DNA of 16,911 bases from Rhodoferax sp. GTDB taxonomy: Bacteria > Pseudomonadota > Gammaproteobacteria > Burkholderiales > Burkholderiaceae. Shown piece by piece: positions 1 through 9,003 of the stretch (position 1 is the stretch's first letter; every line of letters begins with the position of its first letter). The stretch covers positions 1-16,911 of the forward strand of contig JAIFMT010000072.1 of the NCBI GenBank assembly GCA_020048295.1. Reading direction: 5' to 3'. The translations under genes were made by a program, and so were the position numbers. The notes beneath the pieces were generated by a model, which saw only the letters and a program-made list of their open reading frames with translations, had not been told where the DNA came from and searched no databases.

Positions 1-13
1 TGCTTGATTTTAT

Positions 14-90
<77 letters not shown>

Positions 91-101
91 GCAAGTTTGT
101 G

Positions 102-107
102 ATTATA
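102..107 (-). promoter_or_regulatory. candidate -10 box for the tRNA-fMet gene
   Basis: A perfect TATAAT on the minus strand sits between the rplQ stop and the tRNA. Its downstream edge is 11 bases from the tRNA 5' end, so transcription would start about 4-5 bases before the mature tRNA. No convincing -35 hexamer stands 16-18 bases upstream, inside the end of rplQ. Whether this is a working promoter is inference; co-transcription with rplQ and processing by RNase P is the alternative. Confidence 0.45.
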
Positions 108-109
108 GC

Positions 110-508
110 CTATTCCGCAAGAGCTACAGGTGCAGCAACGTCTGATTCTGGGGCGCGATCGACCAATTCAACCAGTGCCATCGGCGCGTTGTCGCCAACG
201 CGGAAGCCCATCTTCAAAATACGCGTATAGCCGCCCGGACGTGCCTTGAAACGTGGGCCGAGGTCGTTGAACAATTTGACAACGCTGTCGCGGTCGCGCA
301 GACGGTCAAACGCCAGGCGGCGATTGGCAACGGTGGCTTCCTTGGCCAAGGTGATCATTGGCTCAATGACGCGGCGCAACTCCTTGGCCTTTGGCAGCGT
401 TGTCTTGATGGCTTCATGGGCGATGAGGGAGTTCATCATATTGCGAAGCATCGCCAGACGGTGCGATGATGTACGGTTGAGTTTTCGTAGTCCGTGTCCG
501 TGACGCAT
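110..508 (-). CDS. rplQ: 50S ribosomal protein bL17
   Basis: The 132-residue product begins [20 protein letters not shown], the typical opening of bL17, and keeps the conserved body with [18 protein letters not shown] and the [20 protein letters not shown] stretch. bL17 is a large-subunit protein that binds 23S rRNA near the exit-tunnel side. Length fits the family (127 residues in E. coli, slightly longer here through an Ala/Val-rich tail). It is the last protein gene of the alpha operon, 63 bases behind rpoA, and is followed by the initiator tRNA gene. An AGGAACC stretch precedes the ATG. No intrinsic terminator is visible after it before the tRNA. Confidence 0.97.
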   Translation of the reverse strand: MRHGHGLRKLNRTSSHRLAMLRNMMNSLIAHEAIKTTLPKAKELRRVIEPMITLAKEATVANRRLAFDRLRDRDSVVKLFNDLGPRFKARPGGYTRILKMGFRVGDNAPMALVELVDRAPESDVAAPVALAE

Positions 509-571
509 GGTAGGTTCCTTTTTGTTTATTGATCAGACAGCCGTGTCAGGTACTGCCTGGCGCGCTAACTA

Positions 572-1561
572 TCAGCGCTTTTCGAGAGCGGCCGGTGGCC
601 AGCTTTCCAGCTTCATTCCGAGGGTGAGCCCACGGGATGCCAAAACTTCCTTGATTTCATTCAACGACTTGCGACCCAGATTCGGTGTCTTCAGCAATTC
701 ATTTTCGGTGCGCTGAATCAGGTCGCCAATGTAATAAATATTTTCAGCCTTGAGGCAGTTGGCGGACCGAACGGTCAGCTCAAGCTCATCCACTGGGCGT
801 AGCAACACCGGATCAAACTGCGCACCACTGCGGGAGACCGGTGAAACAATGGTATCAATCTCACCCCCCTCTAGCTGCGCAAACACAGCCAACTGTTCCA
901 CCAAAATCTTGGCTGAAGCACGCACTGCATCCTCTGCTGAGATGGCACCATTGGTCTCGATATCGACGATCAACTTGTCGAGATCGGTGCGTTGCTCAAC
1001 GCGTGCACTCTCAACCGTGTAGCTCACCCGCTTGACGGGCGAAAAAGACGCATCAAGCACGATTCGCCCAATTGATTTGGTAGGCTCGTCCCCATGGCGG
1101 CGTTGATTGCCAGGAACATACCCACGACCTTTTTCTACCTTGATCTGCATGTCGATCTTGCCACCAGCGGCCAGATTGGCAATCACATGCCCAGGATTGA
1201 CGATCTCAACGTCATGCGGTGTCTGAATGTCGCCGGCGCAAACCACACCTTCGGTGTCCTTGCGCAAGCTCAAAGTCACCTCATCGCGGTTATGCAGCTT
1301 GAAGACAACGCCCTTCAGATTCAACAAAATATTGACCACATCCTCATGCACACCATCAATGGATGAGTACTCATGCAGCACACCAGCAATCGTGACTTCG
1401 GTGGGTGCGTAGCCGGGCATCGATGACAGCAAAACCCGCCGCAACGCATTGCCCAGCGTATGCCCGTAACCCCGTTCAAACGGTTCGAGCACAACCTTGG
1501 CGCGGTTCATAGACAACTGCTCGACCTGAATAGTCTTGGGCTTTAACAAATTACTTTGCAT
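572..1561 (-). CDS. rpoA: DNA-directed RNA polymerase subunit alpha
   Basis: RpoA dimerises to scaffold assembly of beta and beta' and contacts promoter UP elements and activators. The 329-residue product equals the E. coli length. The N-terminal assembly domain (about 1-235) contains [17 protein letters not shown]. The C-terminal domain (about 248-320) holds [13 protein letters not shown], in which Arg265, the key DNA-contacting residue, falls at the same number as in E. coli. I chose the ATG at 1559-1561 (MQSNLLKPK): GAGAGGAAA lies just upstream. An in-frame TTG five codons earlier (1576) would overlap this ribosome binding site and add MRGNL, which is not family-like. A terminator-like hairpin lies between rpsD and this gene, so its level may be set separately from the ribosomal proteins upstream. 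Confidence 0.98.
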   Translation of the reverse strand: MQSNLLKPKTIQVEQLSMNRAKVVLEPFERGYGHTLGNALRRVLLSSMPGYAPTEVTIAGVLHEYSSIDGVHEDVVNILLNLKGVVFKLHNRDEVTLSLRKDTEGVVCAGDIQTPHDVEIVNPGHVIANLAAGGKIDMQIKVEKGRGYVPGNQRRHGDEPTKSIGRIVLDASFSPVKRVSYTVESARVEQRTDLDKLIVDIETNGAISAEDAVRASAKILVEQLAVFAQLEGGEIDTIVSPVSRSGAQFDPVLLRPVDELELTVRSANCLKAENIYYIGDLIQRTENELLKTPNLGRKSLNEIKEVLASRGLTLGMKLESWPPAALEKR

Positions 1562-1606
1562 CAAATTTCCTCTCAATACCCCCGACTCGTTACATCGGTA
1601 AGGCTG

Positions 1607-1638
1607 ACTAAAAGAACAAAGGCCCGCACTGGCCTTTG
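1607..1638 (-). terminator. terminator-like hairpin between rpsD and rpoA (possible attenuator)
   Basis: CAAAGGCC (1617-1624) and GGCCTTTG (1631-1638) form a perfect 8-bp stem with a 6-base loop. On the minus strand the hairpin is followed by TTCTTTTAG, an imperfect T tract. This looks like a Rho-independent terminator of moderate strength inside the alpha operon. Since rpoA and rplQ lie downstream, partial termination (attenuation) or RNA processing is more likely than full stop. No convincing new promoter is seen between it and rpoA. Confidence 0.6.
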
Positions 1639-1659
1639 CTGCTAAGCAAATAGCTCAGA

Positions 1660-2283
1660 TTAGCGCGAGTACAACTCGACGATAAGCGACTCATTAACAT
1701 CAGCCGCAAACTGATCGCGGTCAGGAATCGCCTTGAACACGCCCTCAACCTTGTCGGCGTTGACTTCGACCCAAGCAGGCATGCCAACCTGTTGTGCCAG
1801 TTGCAACGCTTCCGCTACGCGATTTTGTTTTGCGGACTTTTCGCGCACGGCAATCACATCACCGACTTTGACCATGTAGGAAGGGATATTGACCGATTTA
1901 CCATTCACCAGCATCGCCTTGTGCGACACCAACTGCCGAGCTTCCGCACGGGTTGAACCGAAGCCCATGCGATAGACGACATTGTCCAAACGAGTTTCAA
2001 GCAGCCCGAGCAAATTAGCACCGGTGTTGCCCTTGCGACGGTCAGCTTCTTCAAAATAGCGGCGAAACTGCTTTTCAAGCACGCCATACATTCGCTTGAC
2101 TTTTTGCTTTTCACGCAGTTGCAGTCCGAAGTCTGAAGTACGCGCGCCAGAAGTGCGACCGTGCTGGCCTGGCTTCGAATCAAACTTGGCTTTGTCGCCA
2201 ATTGAGCGGCGTGCGCTCTTGAGAAAGAGGTCGGTGCCTTCACGGCGGGATAGCTTGGCCTTGGGGCCTAAATAACGTGCCAC
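1660..2283 (-). CDS. rpsD: 30S ribosomal protein uS4
   Basis: uS4 is a primary 16S rRNA binding protein that nucleates small-subunit assembly and, in enterobacteria, represses the alpha operon. The 207-residue product opens [20 protein letters not shown] and ends [12 protein letters not shown]. It contains the S4 RNA-binding fold around residues 95-155 ([22 protein letters not shown], then [17 protein letters not shown]). The N-terminal region lacks the zinc cysteines of some homologues, so this is the zinc-free form. The start codon is GTG (2281-2283), preceded by AAAGGAT at a proper distance. Hairpins lie in the gap upstream (2284-2376) and a terminator-like hairpin downstream. Confidence 0.97.
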   Translation of the reverse strand: MARYLGPKAKLSRREGTDLFLKSARRSIGDKAKFDSKPGQHGRTSGARTSDFGLQLREKQKVKRMYGVLEKQFRRYFEEADRRKGNTGANLLGLLETRLDNVVYRMGFGSTRAEARQLVSHKAMLVNGKSVNIPSYMVKVGDVIAVREKSAKQNRVAEALQLAQQVGMPAWVEVNADKVEGVFKAIPDRDQFAADVNESLIVELYSR

Positions 2284-2306
2284 TTGAATATCCTTTTAAT
2301 CATCTG

Positions 2307-2345
2307 CCGCAAACATGCGGGAGCCACGAACAATGAAGCCGTGGC
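2307..2345 (-). promoter_or_regulatory. two small hairpins in the rpsK-rpsD gap
   Basis: The 93-base gap before rpsD can fold into GCCACG/CGTGGC (2323-2328 with 2340-2345, 11-base loop) and then CCGC/GCGG (2307-2310 with 2317-2320, 6-base loop) on the transcript. They end about 20 bases before the GTG start of rpsD. Position suggests a translational control or processing element, perhaps for S4 itself, but nothing in the sequence proves this. Confidence 0.35.
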
Positions 2346-2376
2346 GGTGGGCTTGGTAAGAAGAAAACAGCAAAAA

Positions 2377-2781
2377 TCAAATACGGCGGCGCTTTTGAGG
2401 GCGGCAGCCATTGTGCGGAACCGGTGTCACATCAGCAATCATGTTGATACGGATACCCAACGCGGCCAATGCACGGACCGATGACTCACGTCCTGGGCCG
2501 GGACCCTTGATTTCAACATCGAGGTTCTTGATTCCCTGCTCGATGGCAGCGCGTCCGGCCACCTCAGATGCGACCTGCGCAGCAAAAGGTGTTGACTTTC
2601 GCGATCCCTTGAACCCCTGCCCCCCTGACGACGCCCATGACAACGAATTGCCTTGACGGTCAGTGATGGTGATGATCGTGTTATTGAACGATGCGTGAAC
2701 GTGCGCAATACCGTCAGCGACGTTCTTGCGTACCTTCTTGCGTACGCGCTGAGCCGCGTTATTGGCTGGTGCTTTTGCCAT
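2377..2781 (-). CDS. rpsK: 30S ribosomal protein uS11
   Basis: uS11 lies on the platform of the small subunit and helps form the mRNA exit region. The 134-residue product has the basic N-terminal tail ([20 protein letters not shown]), then [38 protein letters not shown] and the conserved C-terminal end [18 protein letters not shown]. Length fits the family (129 in E. coli, longer at the N-terminus). The ATG follows rpsM by 19 bases, with GGATCACC as a short ribosome binding site. Confidence 0.97.
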   Translation of the reverse strand: MAKAPANNAAQRVRKKVRKNVADGIAHVHASFNNTIITITDRQGNSLSWASSGGQGFKGSRKSTPFAAQVASEVAGRAAIEQGIKNLDVEIKGPGPGRESSVRALAALGIRINMIADVTPVPHNGCRPQKRRRI

Positions 2782-2800
2782 GGTGATCCTTCAATTAAAC

Positions 2801-3166
2801 TTATTTTTTCAACGAGGCAGCCGCCTTGCGCGGGCCCTTGCGGGTACGCGCATTGGTGCGCGTGCGTTGACCGCGCAATGGCAGACCGCGGCGATGGCGA
2901 AAACCGCGATAGCAGCCAATGTCCATCAAACGCTTGATGTTCATGGTGGTCTCACGCCGCAAATCACCCTCGATGGTGAACTTGCCAACTTCGTCGCGAA
3001 GCTTCTCAAGCTCAAGGTCCGTCAGGTCCTTGATCTTCTTGGAATAGTCGATGCCACAAGCCTCGCAAATTTTGCGGGCGCGGCTGCGGCCGACACCAAA
3101 AATGGCGGTCAGGCCAATCTCGGAATGCTTTTGTGGCGGGATATTGATACCAGCGATACGTGCCAT
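2801..3166 (-). CDS. rpsM: 30S ribosomal protein uS13
   Basis: uS13 sits at the top of the small-subunit head, contacts the large subunit (bridges B1a/B1b) and touches P-site tRNA through its basic tail. The 121-residue product begins [20 protein letters not shown], has the helix-two-turn-helix region ([18 protein letters not shown]) and ends in the typical basic [19 protein letters not shown] stretch. GAGGACC precedes the ATG. It opens the alpha part of the operon but follows rpmJ by only 24 bases, so spc and alpha genes look like one transcription unit here. Confidence 0.97.
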   Translation of the reverse strand: MARIAGINIPPQKHSEIGLTAIFGVGRSRARKICEACGIDYSKKIKDLTDLELEKLRDEVGKFTIEGDLRRETTMNIKRLMDIGCYRGFRHRRGLPLRGQRTRTNARTRKGPRKAAASLKK

Positions 3167-3190
3167 TTTGGTCCTCTATAACTCTTGCAA

Positions 3191-3304
3191 TTAGCCCTGG
3201 CGCTGCTTGTGACGCGGATCAGTACAGATCACGCGAACAATGCCTTTGCGCCGAATAATTTTGCAGTTACGGCAAATTTTCTTAACCGAAGCCGAAACTT
3301 TCAT
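3191..3304 (-). CDS. rpmJ: 50S ribosomal protein bL36
   Basis: A 37-codon gene reading [20 protein letters not shown], then [17 protein letters not shown] and a TAA stop. It carries the full zinc ribbon: Cys11, Cys14, Cys27 and His32, so it is the zinc-binding (C+) form. bL36 is the smallest large-subunit protein and stabilises 23S rRNA near the L7/L12 stalk base. AGGAG lies a few bases upstream of the ATG (3302-3304). It stands in the usual place between infA and rpsM. In many gammaproteobacteria rpmJ instead follows secY directly and infA is elsewhere. Confidence 0.97.
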   Translation of the reverse strand: MKVSASVKKICRNCKIIRRKGIVRVICTDPRHKQRQG

Positions 3305-3336
3305 TTCATTCTCCTAAACAAATCAAAAAATTTAGA

Positions 3337-3555
3337 TTACTTTGCCCGGAAGACAATTCGGGCCCGACTCAGATCATAGGGAGTCAACTCGACAGTCACC
3401 TTGTCACCGGGCAGTATGCGGATGTAATGCATGCGCATTTTTCCAGAAATATGCCCCAGCACAATGTGCCCATTCTCTAATTTAACTCGGAAAGTAGCAT
3501 TCGGGAGATTTTCGACAATCTCACCTTGCATCTGAATAACATCATCTTTAGCCAT
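3337..3555 (-). CDS. infA: translation initiation factor IF-1
   Basis: The 72-residue product is a single OB-fold: [20 protein letters not shown], then the strand with [30 protein letters not shown], ending [12 protein letters not shown]-1 binds the 30S A site together with IF-2 and IF-3 during initiation. Length matches E. coli exactly. It follows secY by 11 bases and precedes rpmJ by 32 bases. In the same window stands the gene of the initiator tRNA, so two initiation components share this region. Confidence 0.97.
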   Translation of the reverse strand: MAKDDVIQMQGEIVENLPNATFRVKLENGHIVLGHISGKMRMHYIRILPGDKVTVELTPYDLSRARIVFRAK

Positions 3556-3566
3556 TGCTTACTTTC

Positions 3567-4877
3567 TCAGGAAGACTTGAAATTAGCCTTCTTCAGCAAA
3601 GACTCATATTGCTGGGACATCAGGTAATTTTGAACCTGGGCCATGAAATCCATGGTTACAACCACAATGATCAACAACGACGTGCCACCAAAATAAAATG
3701 GTACGTTGTATTTCAATATTAGAAACTCAGGCAACAAACAAACCAATGTGATGTAGATGGCACCAATGAAAGTCAGTCGCAGCAAAATCTTGTCAATGTA
3801 CTTCGCAGTGTTGTCACCAGGCCGGATGCCGGGGACAAACGCGCCACTCTTTTTGAGATTCTCTGCAGTTTCACGACTATTGAATACCAACGCGGTATAA
3901 AAGAAACAAAAGAAAATGATGGCTGCTGCGTAAAGCATCACATAAATTGGTTGACCAGGCGTTAGCGATCCGGCGATATCTTTCAACCAGCGCATCGACT
4001 CCCCAGCGCTGAACCATCCGACGACAGTCGCGGGCAACAAAATAATCGATGAAGCAAAGATCGGAGGAATTACACCGGCCATGTTCAGTTTCAGTGGCAA
4101 GTGCGACGACTGCCCACCATAAACCTTATTGCCGACTTGACGTCTGGCGTAGTTAACCAATATTTTCCGCTGGCCCCGCTCCACAAAGACCACAAAGTAT
4201 GTAACCAAACCAACCAAAATAATAATGAACAACGAAACAATGATACTCATCGCACCAGTGCGAACCAGCTCGAGCAAACCACCGATTGCATTTGGCAGCC
4301 CGGCAGCGATACCGGCGAAAATCAAGATCGAAATACCGTTTCCTAAACCCCGCTCAGTGATCTGCTCACCGAGCCACATCAAAAACATAGTGCCCGCGGT
4401 CAGCGTGACAACAGCCGTCATCCGGAAACCGAACCCCGGTGCATTGACCAACCCTGCCGAGCTCTCCAATGCGACTGCAATTCCAAGCGACTGAAACAGC
4501 GCAAGACCTAGCGTTCCGTAGCGAGTGTATTGGGTGATCTTGCGACGCCCAGCCTCGCCTTCCTTCTTCAATTGCTCAAATGCCGGCAACACATAGCCCA
4601 TCAATTGCATGATGATCGATGCGGAGATATAGGGCATGATGCCCAGAGCAAAAATAGTGAATCTGGACAATGCACCGCCTGAGAACATGTTGAACATGCC
4701 CAAGATGCCGCCTTGCTGACCCTTGAAGAATTGCTGAAGTTGCACGGGGTCTATGCCCGGAACCGGAATATGTGCACCTGCGCGATAGACGACAAGCGCC
4801 AACAACAGAAAGACGAGGCGCCGCTGAAGGTCCCCGTACTTTCCTGCTTTTGCTGCGGTTGCTGTGCTGGTTGCCAC
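3567..4877 (-). CDS. secY: preprotein translocase subunit SecY
   Basis: SecY is the channel of the SecYEG translocon in the inner membrane, passing secretory and membrane proteins driven by SecA or the ribosome. The 436-residue product has ten predicted membrane segments. Landmarks include AHIPVPGID after helix 1, [14 protein letters not shown] (helix 2), the cytoplasmic loop [17 protein letters not shown] (about 233-249) and the GIRPG loop (350-354), where Arg352 corresponds to the SecA- and ribosome-contacting Arg357 of E. coli. The reading frame starts with GTG (4875-4877), preceded by a weak GAGA motif; no better ATG is in frame nearby. It sits between rplO and infA as usual for the spc operon. 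Confidence 0.97.
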   Translation of the reverse strand: MATSTATAAKAGKYGDLQRRLVFLLLALVVYRAGAHIPVPGIDPVQLQQFFKGQQGGILGMFNMFSGGALSRFTIFALGIMPYISASIIMQLMGYVLPAFEQLKKEGEAGRRKITQYTRYGTLGLALFQSLGIAVALESSAGLVNAPGFGFRMTAVVTLTAGTMFLMWLGEQITERGLGNGISILIFAGIAAGLPNAIGGLLELVRTGAMSIIVSLFIIILVGLVTYFVVFVERGQRKILVNYARRQVGNKVYGGQSSHLPLKLNMAGVIPPIFASSIILLPATVVGWFSAGESMRWLKDIAGSLTPGQPIYVMLYAAAIIFFCFFYTALVFNSRETAENLKKSGAFVPGIRPGDNTAKYIDKILLRLTFIGAIYITLVCLLPEFLILKYNVPFYFGGTSLLIIVVVTMDFMAQVQNYLMSQQYESLLKKANFKSS

Positions 4878-4898
4878 TTGAATTTATCTCGTGAATAT

Positions 4899-5330
4899 TT
4901 ACGCCAGCGAACCACCAGCAGACTCAATAGCCAGCTTGGCTGCAGCTGTTGCGCCGATGCCTGACAGCTTGATCGCGCGAGTCAACTCACCGGTCTTGAT
5001 CACCTTGACAATCTTGGCCAACTCACCCACCAAGCCAGCTTGCTTGAGCACCAGAATATCAATATCTGAAACGTCAAGTGACGCAAGGGCCGTCAGTGTG
5101 ACCTCAGCATTGAACTTCAGCAACGCCGATTTGAAGCCACGCTTGGGCAGACGCCTTTGCATTGGCATCTGACCGCCTTCAAACCCAACCTTGTGATAGC
5201 CGCCAGCACGCGATTTCTGGCCCTTGTGGCCACGACCCGCCGTCTTGCCCAGCCCTGAACCAATACCACGCCCGACACGGCGTTTGTAGTGCTTTGCGCC
5301 GTCGGCGGGTTTAATACCGTTAAGTTCCAT
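4899..5330 (-). CDS. rplO: 50S ribosomal protein uL15
   Basis: uL15 is a late-assembling large-subunit protein wound through 23S rRNA. The 143-residue product starts [20 protein letters not shown] and has the long Gly/Arg/Lys-rich tail [20 protein letters not shown] with [18 protein letters not shown], then the globular C-terminal part ending [10 protein letters not shown]. Length matches the family (144 in E. coli). It lies 10 bases after rpmD and 21 bases before secY. Confidence 0.97.
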   Translation of the reverse strand: MELNGIKPADGAKHYKRRVGRGIGSGLGKTAGRGHKGQKSRAGGYHKVGFEGGQMPMQRRLPKRGFKSALLKFNAEVTLTALASLDVSDIDILVLKQAGLVGELAKIVKVIKTGELTRAIKLSGIGATAAAKLAIESAGGSLA

Positions 5331-5340
5331 TTTCAGCCTC

Positions 5341-5523
5341 TCAAAGCACCTTGACCAGATAACTGATCTTGTTAATCATGCCGCGGACCTCGGGGGTATC
5401 CACCAGCTCGCTAGTGCTGCGCATTTTTCGCAAGCCCAAACCACGAACTGTCGCGCGGTGCGAAGCTGCACAACCAATAGGACTGCGCACCAACTGAACC
5501 GTTACTTTTTTCTCTGTCGTCAT
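5341..5523 (-). CDS. rpmD: 50S ribosomal protein uL30
   Basis: The 60-residue product matches the short bacterial uL30: [20 protein letters not shown], then [29 protein letters not shown] in the body and a YLVKVL end. This small large-subunit protein is found in the spc operon between rpsE and rplO in most proteobacteria, as here. It follows rpsE by 14 bases and ends 10 bases before rplO. Confidence 0.97.
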   Translation of the reverse strand: MTTEKKVTVQLVRSPIGCAASHRATVRGLGLRKMRSTSELVDTPEVRGMINKISYLVKVL

Positions 5524-5537
5524 TGCAGATGCTCCAT

Positions 5538-6062
5538 TCAGGCAAACAACTCTTCAACAGTCTTGCCACGCTTGGCGGCAACAACCGAAGGAGTTGTGGC
5601 ATGCGACAACGCGTCAAGCGTCGCGCGAACCATGTTGTAGGGATTGCTGGAGCCATGGCTCTTGGCAACGATGTCGGTAATGCCAACCACCTCGAAAACC
5701 GCGCGCATCGGGCCGCCAGCAATAATGCCGGTACCCTTGGGGGCGGGAGCCATCATCACTGAAGCAGCACCATGCTGACCCATCACGCGATGGTGAATGG
5801 ACCCGTTTTTCAGGGCGACCTTGGTCATGTTGCGGCGGGCTTCTTCCATTGCCTTCTGGACGGCCGCAGGAACTTCCTTGGACTTTCCCTTGCCCATACC
5901 CACTGTGCCATCGCCATCACCGACGACGGTCAAGGCAGCAAAACCGAGGATACGACCACCCTTGACCACTTTGGTCACTCGGTTGATCGCGATCATTTTC
6001 TCGCGCAGACCATCCTCAGGACCCTCTGCTTTGCCTTGCATTTTTGCTTGTACTTTAGCCAT
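5538..6062 (-). CDS. rpsE: 30S ribosomal protein uS5
   Basis: uS5 helps form the mRNA entry tunnel and affects decoding accuracy. The product (174 residues from the chosen start) has an N-terminal double-stranded-RNA-binding-like domain with [20 protein letters not shown] and [18 protein letters not shown]. The C-terminal domain follows, with [19 protein letters not shown] and [16 protein letters not shown]. Two ATG codons stand in tandem (6063-6065 and 6060-6062). The only purine motif, CGGA, is about 7 bases from the second and 4 from the first. The second also gives the family-like MAKVQ opening, so I chose it; the other choice adds one Met. Confidence 0.96.
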   Translation of the reverse strand: MAKVQAKMQGKAEGPEDGLREKMIAINRVTKVVKGGRILGFAALTVVGDGDGTVGMGKGKSKEVPAAVQKAMEEARRNMTKVALKNGSIHHRVMGQHGAASVMMAPAPKGTGIIAGGPMRAVFEVVGITDIVAKSHGSSNPYNMVRATLDALSHATTPSVVAAKRGKTVEELFA

Positions 6063-6079
6063 CATTAATTCCGATCTGC

Positions 6080-6445
6080 TTAGAACTGCAAGCCAGCTTC
6101 ACGTGCCGCATCAGCCAGCGCTTTGACGCGGCCGTGGTACGCAAACCCGGCGCGATCAAACGCCACTTTTTCAACACCAACAGCTTTCGCCTTTTCAGCA
6201 ACACGTTTGCCAATCATCTGCGCCGCCGCAACATTACCGCCTTTGCCCGAACCACCGAGCGCGCTGCGAACTTCTGCTTCGGCTGTGGACGCAGTTGCCA
6301 ACACCTTGGCGCCATCGCCAGAAATGACACTGGCATAAATGTGCAAATTGGTTCGATTGACGGTCAAACGCGCAACGCCTTGATTTGCAATGCGGATGCG
6401 TGTCTGACGAGCCCGGCGAAGTCGTTGTTCCTTCTTGTTCAACAT
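6080..6445 (-). CDS. rplR: 50S ribosomal protein uL18
   Basis: uL18 binds 5S rRNA with uL5 and helps dock it in the central protuberance. The 121-residue product begins [20 protein letters not shown] with the basic 5S-binding tail. It then has [20 protein letters not shown] and ends in the conserved [20 protein letters not shown] stretch and EAGLQF. Length is slightly above E. coli (117). It lies between rplF and rpsE with short gaps (11 and 17 bases). Confidence 0.97.
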   Translation of the reverse strand: MLNKKEQRLRRARQTRIRIANQGVARLTVNRTNLHIYASVISGDGAKVLATASTAEAEVRSALGGSGKGGNVAAAQMIGKRVAEKAKAVGVEKVAFDRAGFAYHGRVKALADAAREAGLQF

Positions 6446-6456
6446 GTTGCAGCTCC

Positions 6457-6990
6457 TTATTTCTTCTTGGTTTCTTTGATAGCAACTTTTTCGGTCGAAT
6501 ACCGGATACCCTTGCCTTTGTAAGGTTCAGGCGGACGGATAGCCCGAATTTCTGCAGCAATCTGACCAACGCGCTGACGATCTGCGCCTTTGATCACCAC
6601 TTCAGTGGGTGTCGGCGTAGTCACGACAATGCCTTCGGGCATCTCCTTGTTGACCGGGTGCGAATAGCCAACCGCCAGATTGAGCTTGTTACCTTGGGCT
6701 TGCGCCTTGTAGCCCACACCAATCAGCGTCAGTTTTTTCTCAAACCCCTTGGTGACGCCGATCACCATGTTGTTCACCAACTGGCGCATGGTGCCCGTCA
6801 TCGCATCAGCGGCACGGGAATCGGTCGCGGCTGCAAAAACCAGTTTGCCGGCATCATTGGTCACTTTGACCAGACTGTTTTGGGGTACCAGCAGCAAGCC
6901 GCCAGCTCCTTTGACGCTCAGGGTTTGCTCACCCAGCGATACATCCACTCCAGCGGGAATGGCGACAGGCAATTTTCCAATACGTGACAT
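6457..6990 (-). CDS. rplF: 50S ribosomal protein uL6
   Basis: uL6 lies near the sarcin-ricin loop and the factor-binding site. The 177-residue product equals the E. coli length and opens [20 protein letters not shown]. It shows the two repeated L6 folds and the signature [14 protein letters not shown] in the second domain. The basic C-terminus ends in a run of lysines (ETKKK). AGGAG precedes the ATG. It is placed between rpsH and rplR as in the standard spc order. Confidence 0.97.
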   Translation of the reverse strand: MSRIGKLPVAIPAGVDVSLGEQTLSVKGAGGLLLVPQNSLVKVTNDAGKLVFAAATDSRAADAMTGTMRQLVNNMVIGVTKGFEKKLTLIGVGYKAQAQGNKLNLAVGYSHPVNKEMPEGIVVTTPTPTEVVIKGADRQRVGQIAAEIRAIRPPEPYKGKGIRYSTEKVAIKETKKK

Positions 6991-7016
6991 GTTTTATTTC
7001 TCCTGAATGTCACGCG

Positions 7017-7412
7017 TTAAGCGACATAGCAAAGCACTTCGCCACCGACACCGGTTGCGCGCGCTTTACGGTCGGTCATGACACCCTTTGGGGTTGTGAC
7101 AATGGCTACACCCAGACCGTTTTGAACTTGTGGGATGGCGTCGCTGCCACGGTAAACGCGTAAACCTGGGCGGCTAACGCGCTCGATACGCTCGATAACA
7201 GGGCGACCGGCGTAGTATTTCAGTGCAATTTCCAGTTCAGAAAGGCCGTTGGCGGTGTTGACCTTGAAGTCGTCAATATAGCCTTCGTCTTTCAACACCT
7301 GAACAATGGCAACCTTGACCTTGGAAGAAGGCAGGCGGACCGTCGTTTTGGCAACCATCTGCGCATTGCGGATGCGTGTCAACAGGTCGGCGATGGGATC
7401 ACTCATACTCAT
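7017..7412 (-). CDS. rpsH: 30S ribosomal protein uS8
   Basis: uS8 binds 16S rRNA early in the central domain and in E. coli represses the spc operon by binding its own mRNA near rplE. The 131-residue product starts [20 protein letters not shown] and carries the C-terminal S8 signature region with [18 protein letters not shown] and GGEVLCYVA. The first of two in-frame ATGs is taken (7410-7412), because AGGAG stands about 8 bases before it. I did not recognise an obvious S8 decoy site around rplE. Confidence 0.97.
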   Translation of the reverse strand: MSMSDPIADLLTRIRNAQMVAKTTVRLPSSKVKVAIVQVLKDEGYIDDFKVNTANGLSELEIALKYYAGRPVIERIERVSRPGLRVYRGSDAIPQVQNGLGVAIVTTPKGVMTDRKARATGVGGEVLCYVA

Positions 7413-7430
7413 ATCTATGTCTCCTGCCGC

Positions 7431-7736
7431 TTACCAGCTGGCCTTGACGATGCCAGGGATTTCGCCGGCGAACGCCATCTCACGAATCTTGGCACGCGCC
7501 AAGCCAAAGTGCGCAAAAGTGCCACGTGGGCGACCGGTAATTGCACAACGGTTGCGCTGACGCGTCGGGTTAGCGTTGCGTGGCAACATCTGTAAACCCA
7601 GGCGAGCGGCAGCCCGCTCTTCGTCTGTGCGCTTGGCATCAGTAGAAATTGCCTTCAATTCCGCATGTTTTTTTGCGTACTTGGCAACCAGTTTGTCGCG
7701 CTTGAGTTCGCGCTCGATCAAAGCCATCTTAGCCAC
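7431..7736 (-). CDS. rpsN: 30S ribosomal protein uS14
   Basis: uS14 is part of the small-subunit head. The 101-residue product is the long, zinc-independent (C-) form: it lacks the CxxC pairs and has [20 protein letters not shown] followed by the [13 protein letters not shown] end. It opens [20 protein letters not shown]. Length equals E. coli. The ribosome binding site is weak. It lies 8 bases after rplE and 18 before rpsH. Confidence 0.97.
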   Translation of the reverse strand: MAKMALIERELKRDKLVAKYAKKHAELKAISTDAKRTDEERAAARLGLQMLPRNANPTRQRNRCAITGRPRGTFAHFGLARAKIREMAFAGEIPGIVKASW

Positions 7737-7744
7737 AGGTCACC

Positions 7745-8284
7745 TCAGTTCTTGAAGGGAAAACGGAAACCCGTGAGGAGTGCTTTGCACTCTTCGTCGG
7801 TCTTGGCCGTTGTTGTGATGCTGATATTGAGGCCGCGCAAGGCATCCACCTTGTCATACTCAATTTCAGGGAAAATGATTTGCTCTTTGACGCCGATGTT
7901 GTAGTTGCCACGACCGTCGAAGGCGCGACCAGATATGCCGCGAAAATCGCGAACGCGAGGCAACGCAACAGTCACAAAACGATCCAGAAATTCGTACATC
8001 TGTGCGCCACGCAACGTGACCATGCAGCCAATTGCCTGGTTTTCGCGAATCTTGAAGCCAGCAATAGCTTTCTTGGACATTGTCACCACAGGTTTTTGAC
8101 CTGCAATTTTTGTCAAATCAGCCACGGCGTGATCCATAACCTTTTTGTCAGCAACAGCCTCGCTGACACCCATGTTCAGCGTAATTTTGGTCAGGCGCGG
8201 GACTTGCATGGGCGACTTGTAACCAAATTTGGCCACCAGCTCCGGAGCGAGTTTGTCGCGGTAAATATCTTGCAAACGAGCCAT
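7745..8284 (-). CDS. rplE: 50S ribosomal protein uL5
   Basis: uL5 binds 5S rRNA and contacts the small-subunit head (bridge B1b). The product (179 residues from the chosen start) has [20 protein letters not shown], the conserved [20 protein letters not shown], and the C-terminal [20 protein letters not shown] with [19 protein letters not shown]. Two starts are possible: ATG 8288-8290 (MTMARL), overlapping the rplX stop as ATGA, and ATG 8282-8284. AAGGTGG stands about 7 bases before the second and too close to the first, and the second gives the E. coli length of 179, so I prefer it. Confidence 0.96.
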   Translation of the reverse strand: MARLQDIYRDKLAPELVAKFGYKSPMQVPRLTKITLNMGVSEAVADKKVMDHAVADLTKIAGQKPVVTMSKKAIAGFKIRENQAIGCMVTLRGAQMYEFLDRFVTVALPRVRDFRGISGRAFDGRGNYNIGVKEQIIFPEIEYDKVDALRGLNISITTTAKTDEECKALLTGFRFPFKN

Positions 8285-8286
8285 AG

Positions 8287-8607
8287 TCATGCCACCTTGA
8301 TTTCTTCGCCGCTGGACTTGTAAACGCGAACGCGCTTGCCGTCAGCCTGCAACTTGATGCCAACCCGATCACCCTTACCAGTGGCAGCATTGAAAATCGC
8401 CACATTAGATTGGTGAATCGGCATCGTCTTTTCAACGATGCCACCAGCCTCACCCTTCATAGGGTTTGGCTTGGTATGCTTTTTAACCAGATTGATGCCT
8501 TCGACAACCACATGTGAGTCATCTTTGCGCAGCACAACCTTGCCGCGTTTACCCTTGTCGCGCCCAGTGAGCACAATCACATCATCGCCCTTGCGAATCT
8601 TGTTCAT
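8287..8607 (-). CDS. rplX: 50S ribosomal protein uL24
   Basis: uL24 is an assembly initiator of the large subunit located near the tunnel exit. The 106-residue product starts [20 protein letters not shown], a KOW motif (about residues 6-33). It continues with the second part [20 protein letters not shown] and [25 protein letters not shown] precedes the ATG by a good distance. It follows rplN by 9 bases, and its stop touches the alternative rplE start. Confidence 0.97.
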   Translation of the reverse strand: MNKIRKGDDVIVLTGRDKGKRGKVVLRKDDSHVVVEGINLVKKHTKPNPMKGEAGGIVEKTMPIHQSNVAIFNAATGKGDRVGIKLQADGKRVRVYKSSGEEIKVA

Positions 8608-8616
8608 GAAACGTCC

Positions 8617-8964
8617 TTACAAAACTTCTGGGGCCAAAGACACGATCTTCATGAACTTTTCAGTGCGCAACTCGCGTGTCACTGGTCCAAAAATGCGTGT
8701 GCCAATAGGCTCCAACTTGGCATTGAGCAACACCGCCGCGTTGCCATCAAACTTGACCAGCGAGCCGTCACTGCGACGGATGCCCTTGGCAGTGCGAACG
8801 ACCACCGCGCTATAGACATCGCCTTTTTTGACGCGACCACGCGGCGCAGCCTCTTTGATGCTGACTTTAATAATGTCGCCCACGCTGGCGTAGCGACGCT
8901 TTGAACCGCCCAGCACCTTGATGCACAGAACGGACTTCGCGCCGGTGTTATCGGCGACTTGCAC
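8617..8964 (-). CDS. rplN: 50S ribosomal protein uL14 with non-canonical 5' end
   Basis: uL14 lies at the subunit interface (bridges B5/B8). From [20 protein letters not shown] to the end ([27 protein letters not shown]) the product is ordinary. Bacterial uL14 normally has about nine further N-terminal residues of the type MIQTESRLE, 122 in all. Here they are absent: the codons before VADNTG read V-C-I-V-Q. The frame stays open up to an ATG at 9019-9021, giving 134 residues with an unrelated Cys-rich leader; that ATG is inside a hairpin. I prefer the GTG at 8962-8964, preceded by GGAGCAGGTG with 8 bases from AGGTG, giving 115 residues. An ATT at 8965-8967 and a CTG at 8986-8988 (123 residues) are weaker options. 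This could be real, a strain mutation with another copy elsewhere, or an assembly join. Confidence 0.85.
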   Translation of the reverse strand: MQVADNTGAKSVLCIKVLGGSKRRYASVGDIIKVSIKEAAPRGRVKKGDVYSAVVVRTAKGIRRSDGSLVKFDGNAAVLLNAKLEPIGTRIFGPVTRELRTEKFMKIVSLAPEVL

Positions 8965-9003
8965 AATGCAAACACCTGCTCCGGTCAGTCTTGGGCCCGC
9001 AAA

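Noticed and set aside
1562..1576. TTG start adding five residues to RpoA
   Set aside because: It overlaps the GAGAGGAAA ribosome binding site, and the resulting MRGNL is not family-like; the ATG start gives exactly 329 residues.
6385..6987. Open frame of 200 codons on the plus strand
   Set aside because: It lies opposite rplF and rplR, both unmistakable ribosomal protein genes, and shows no family features.
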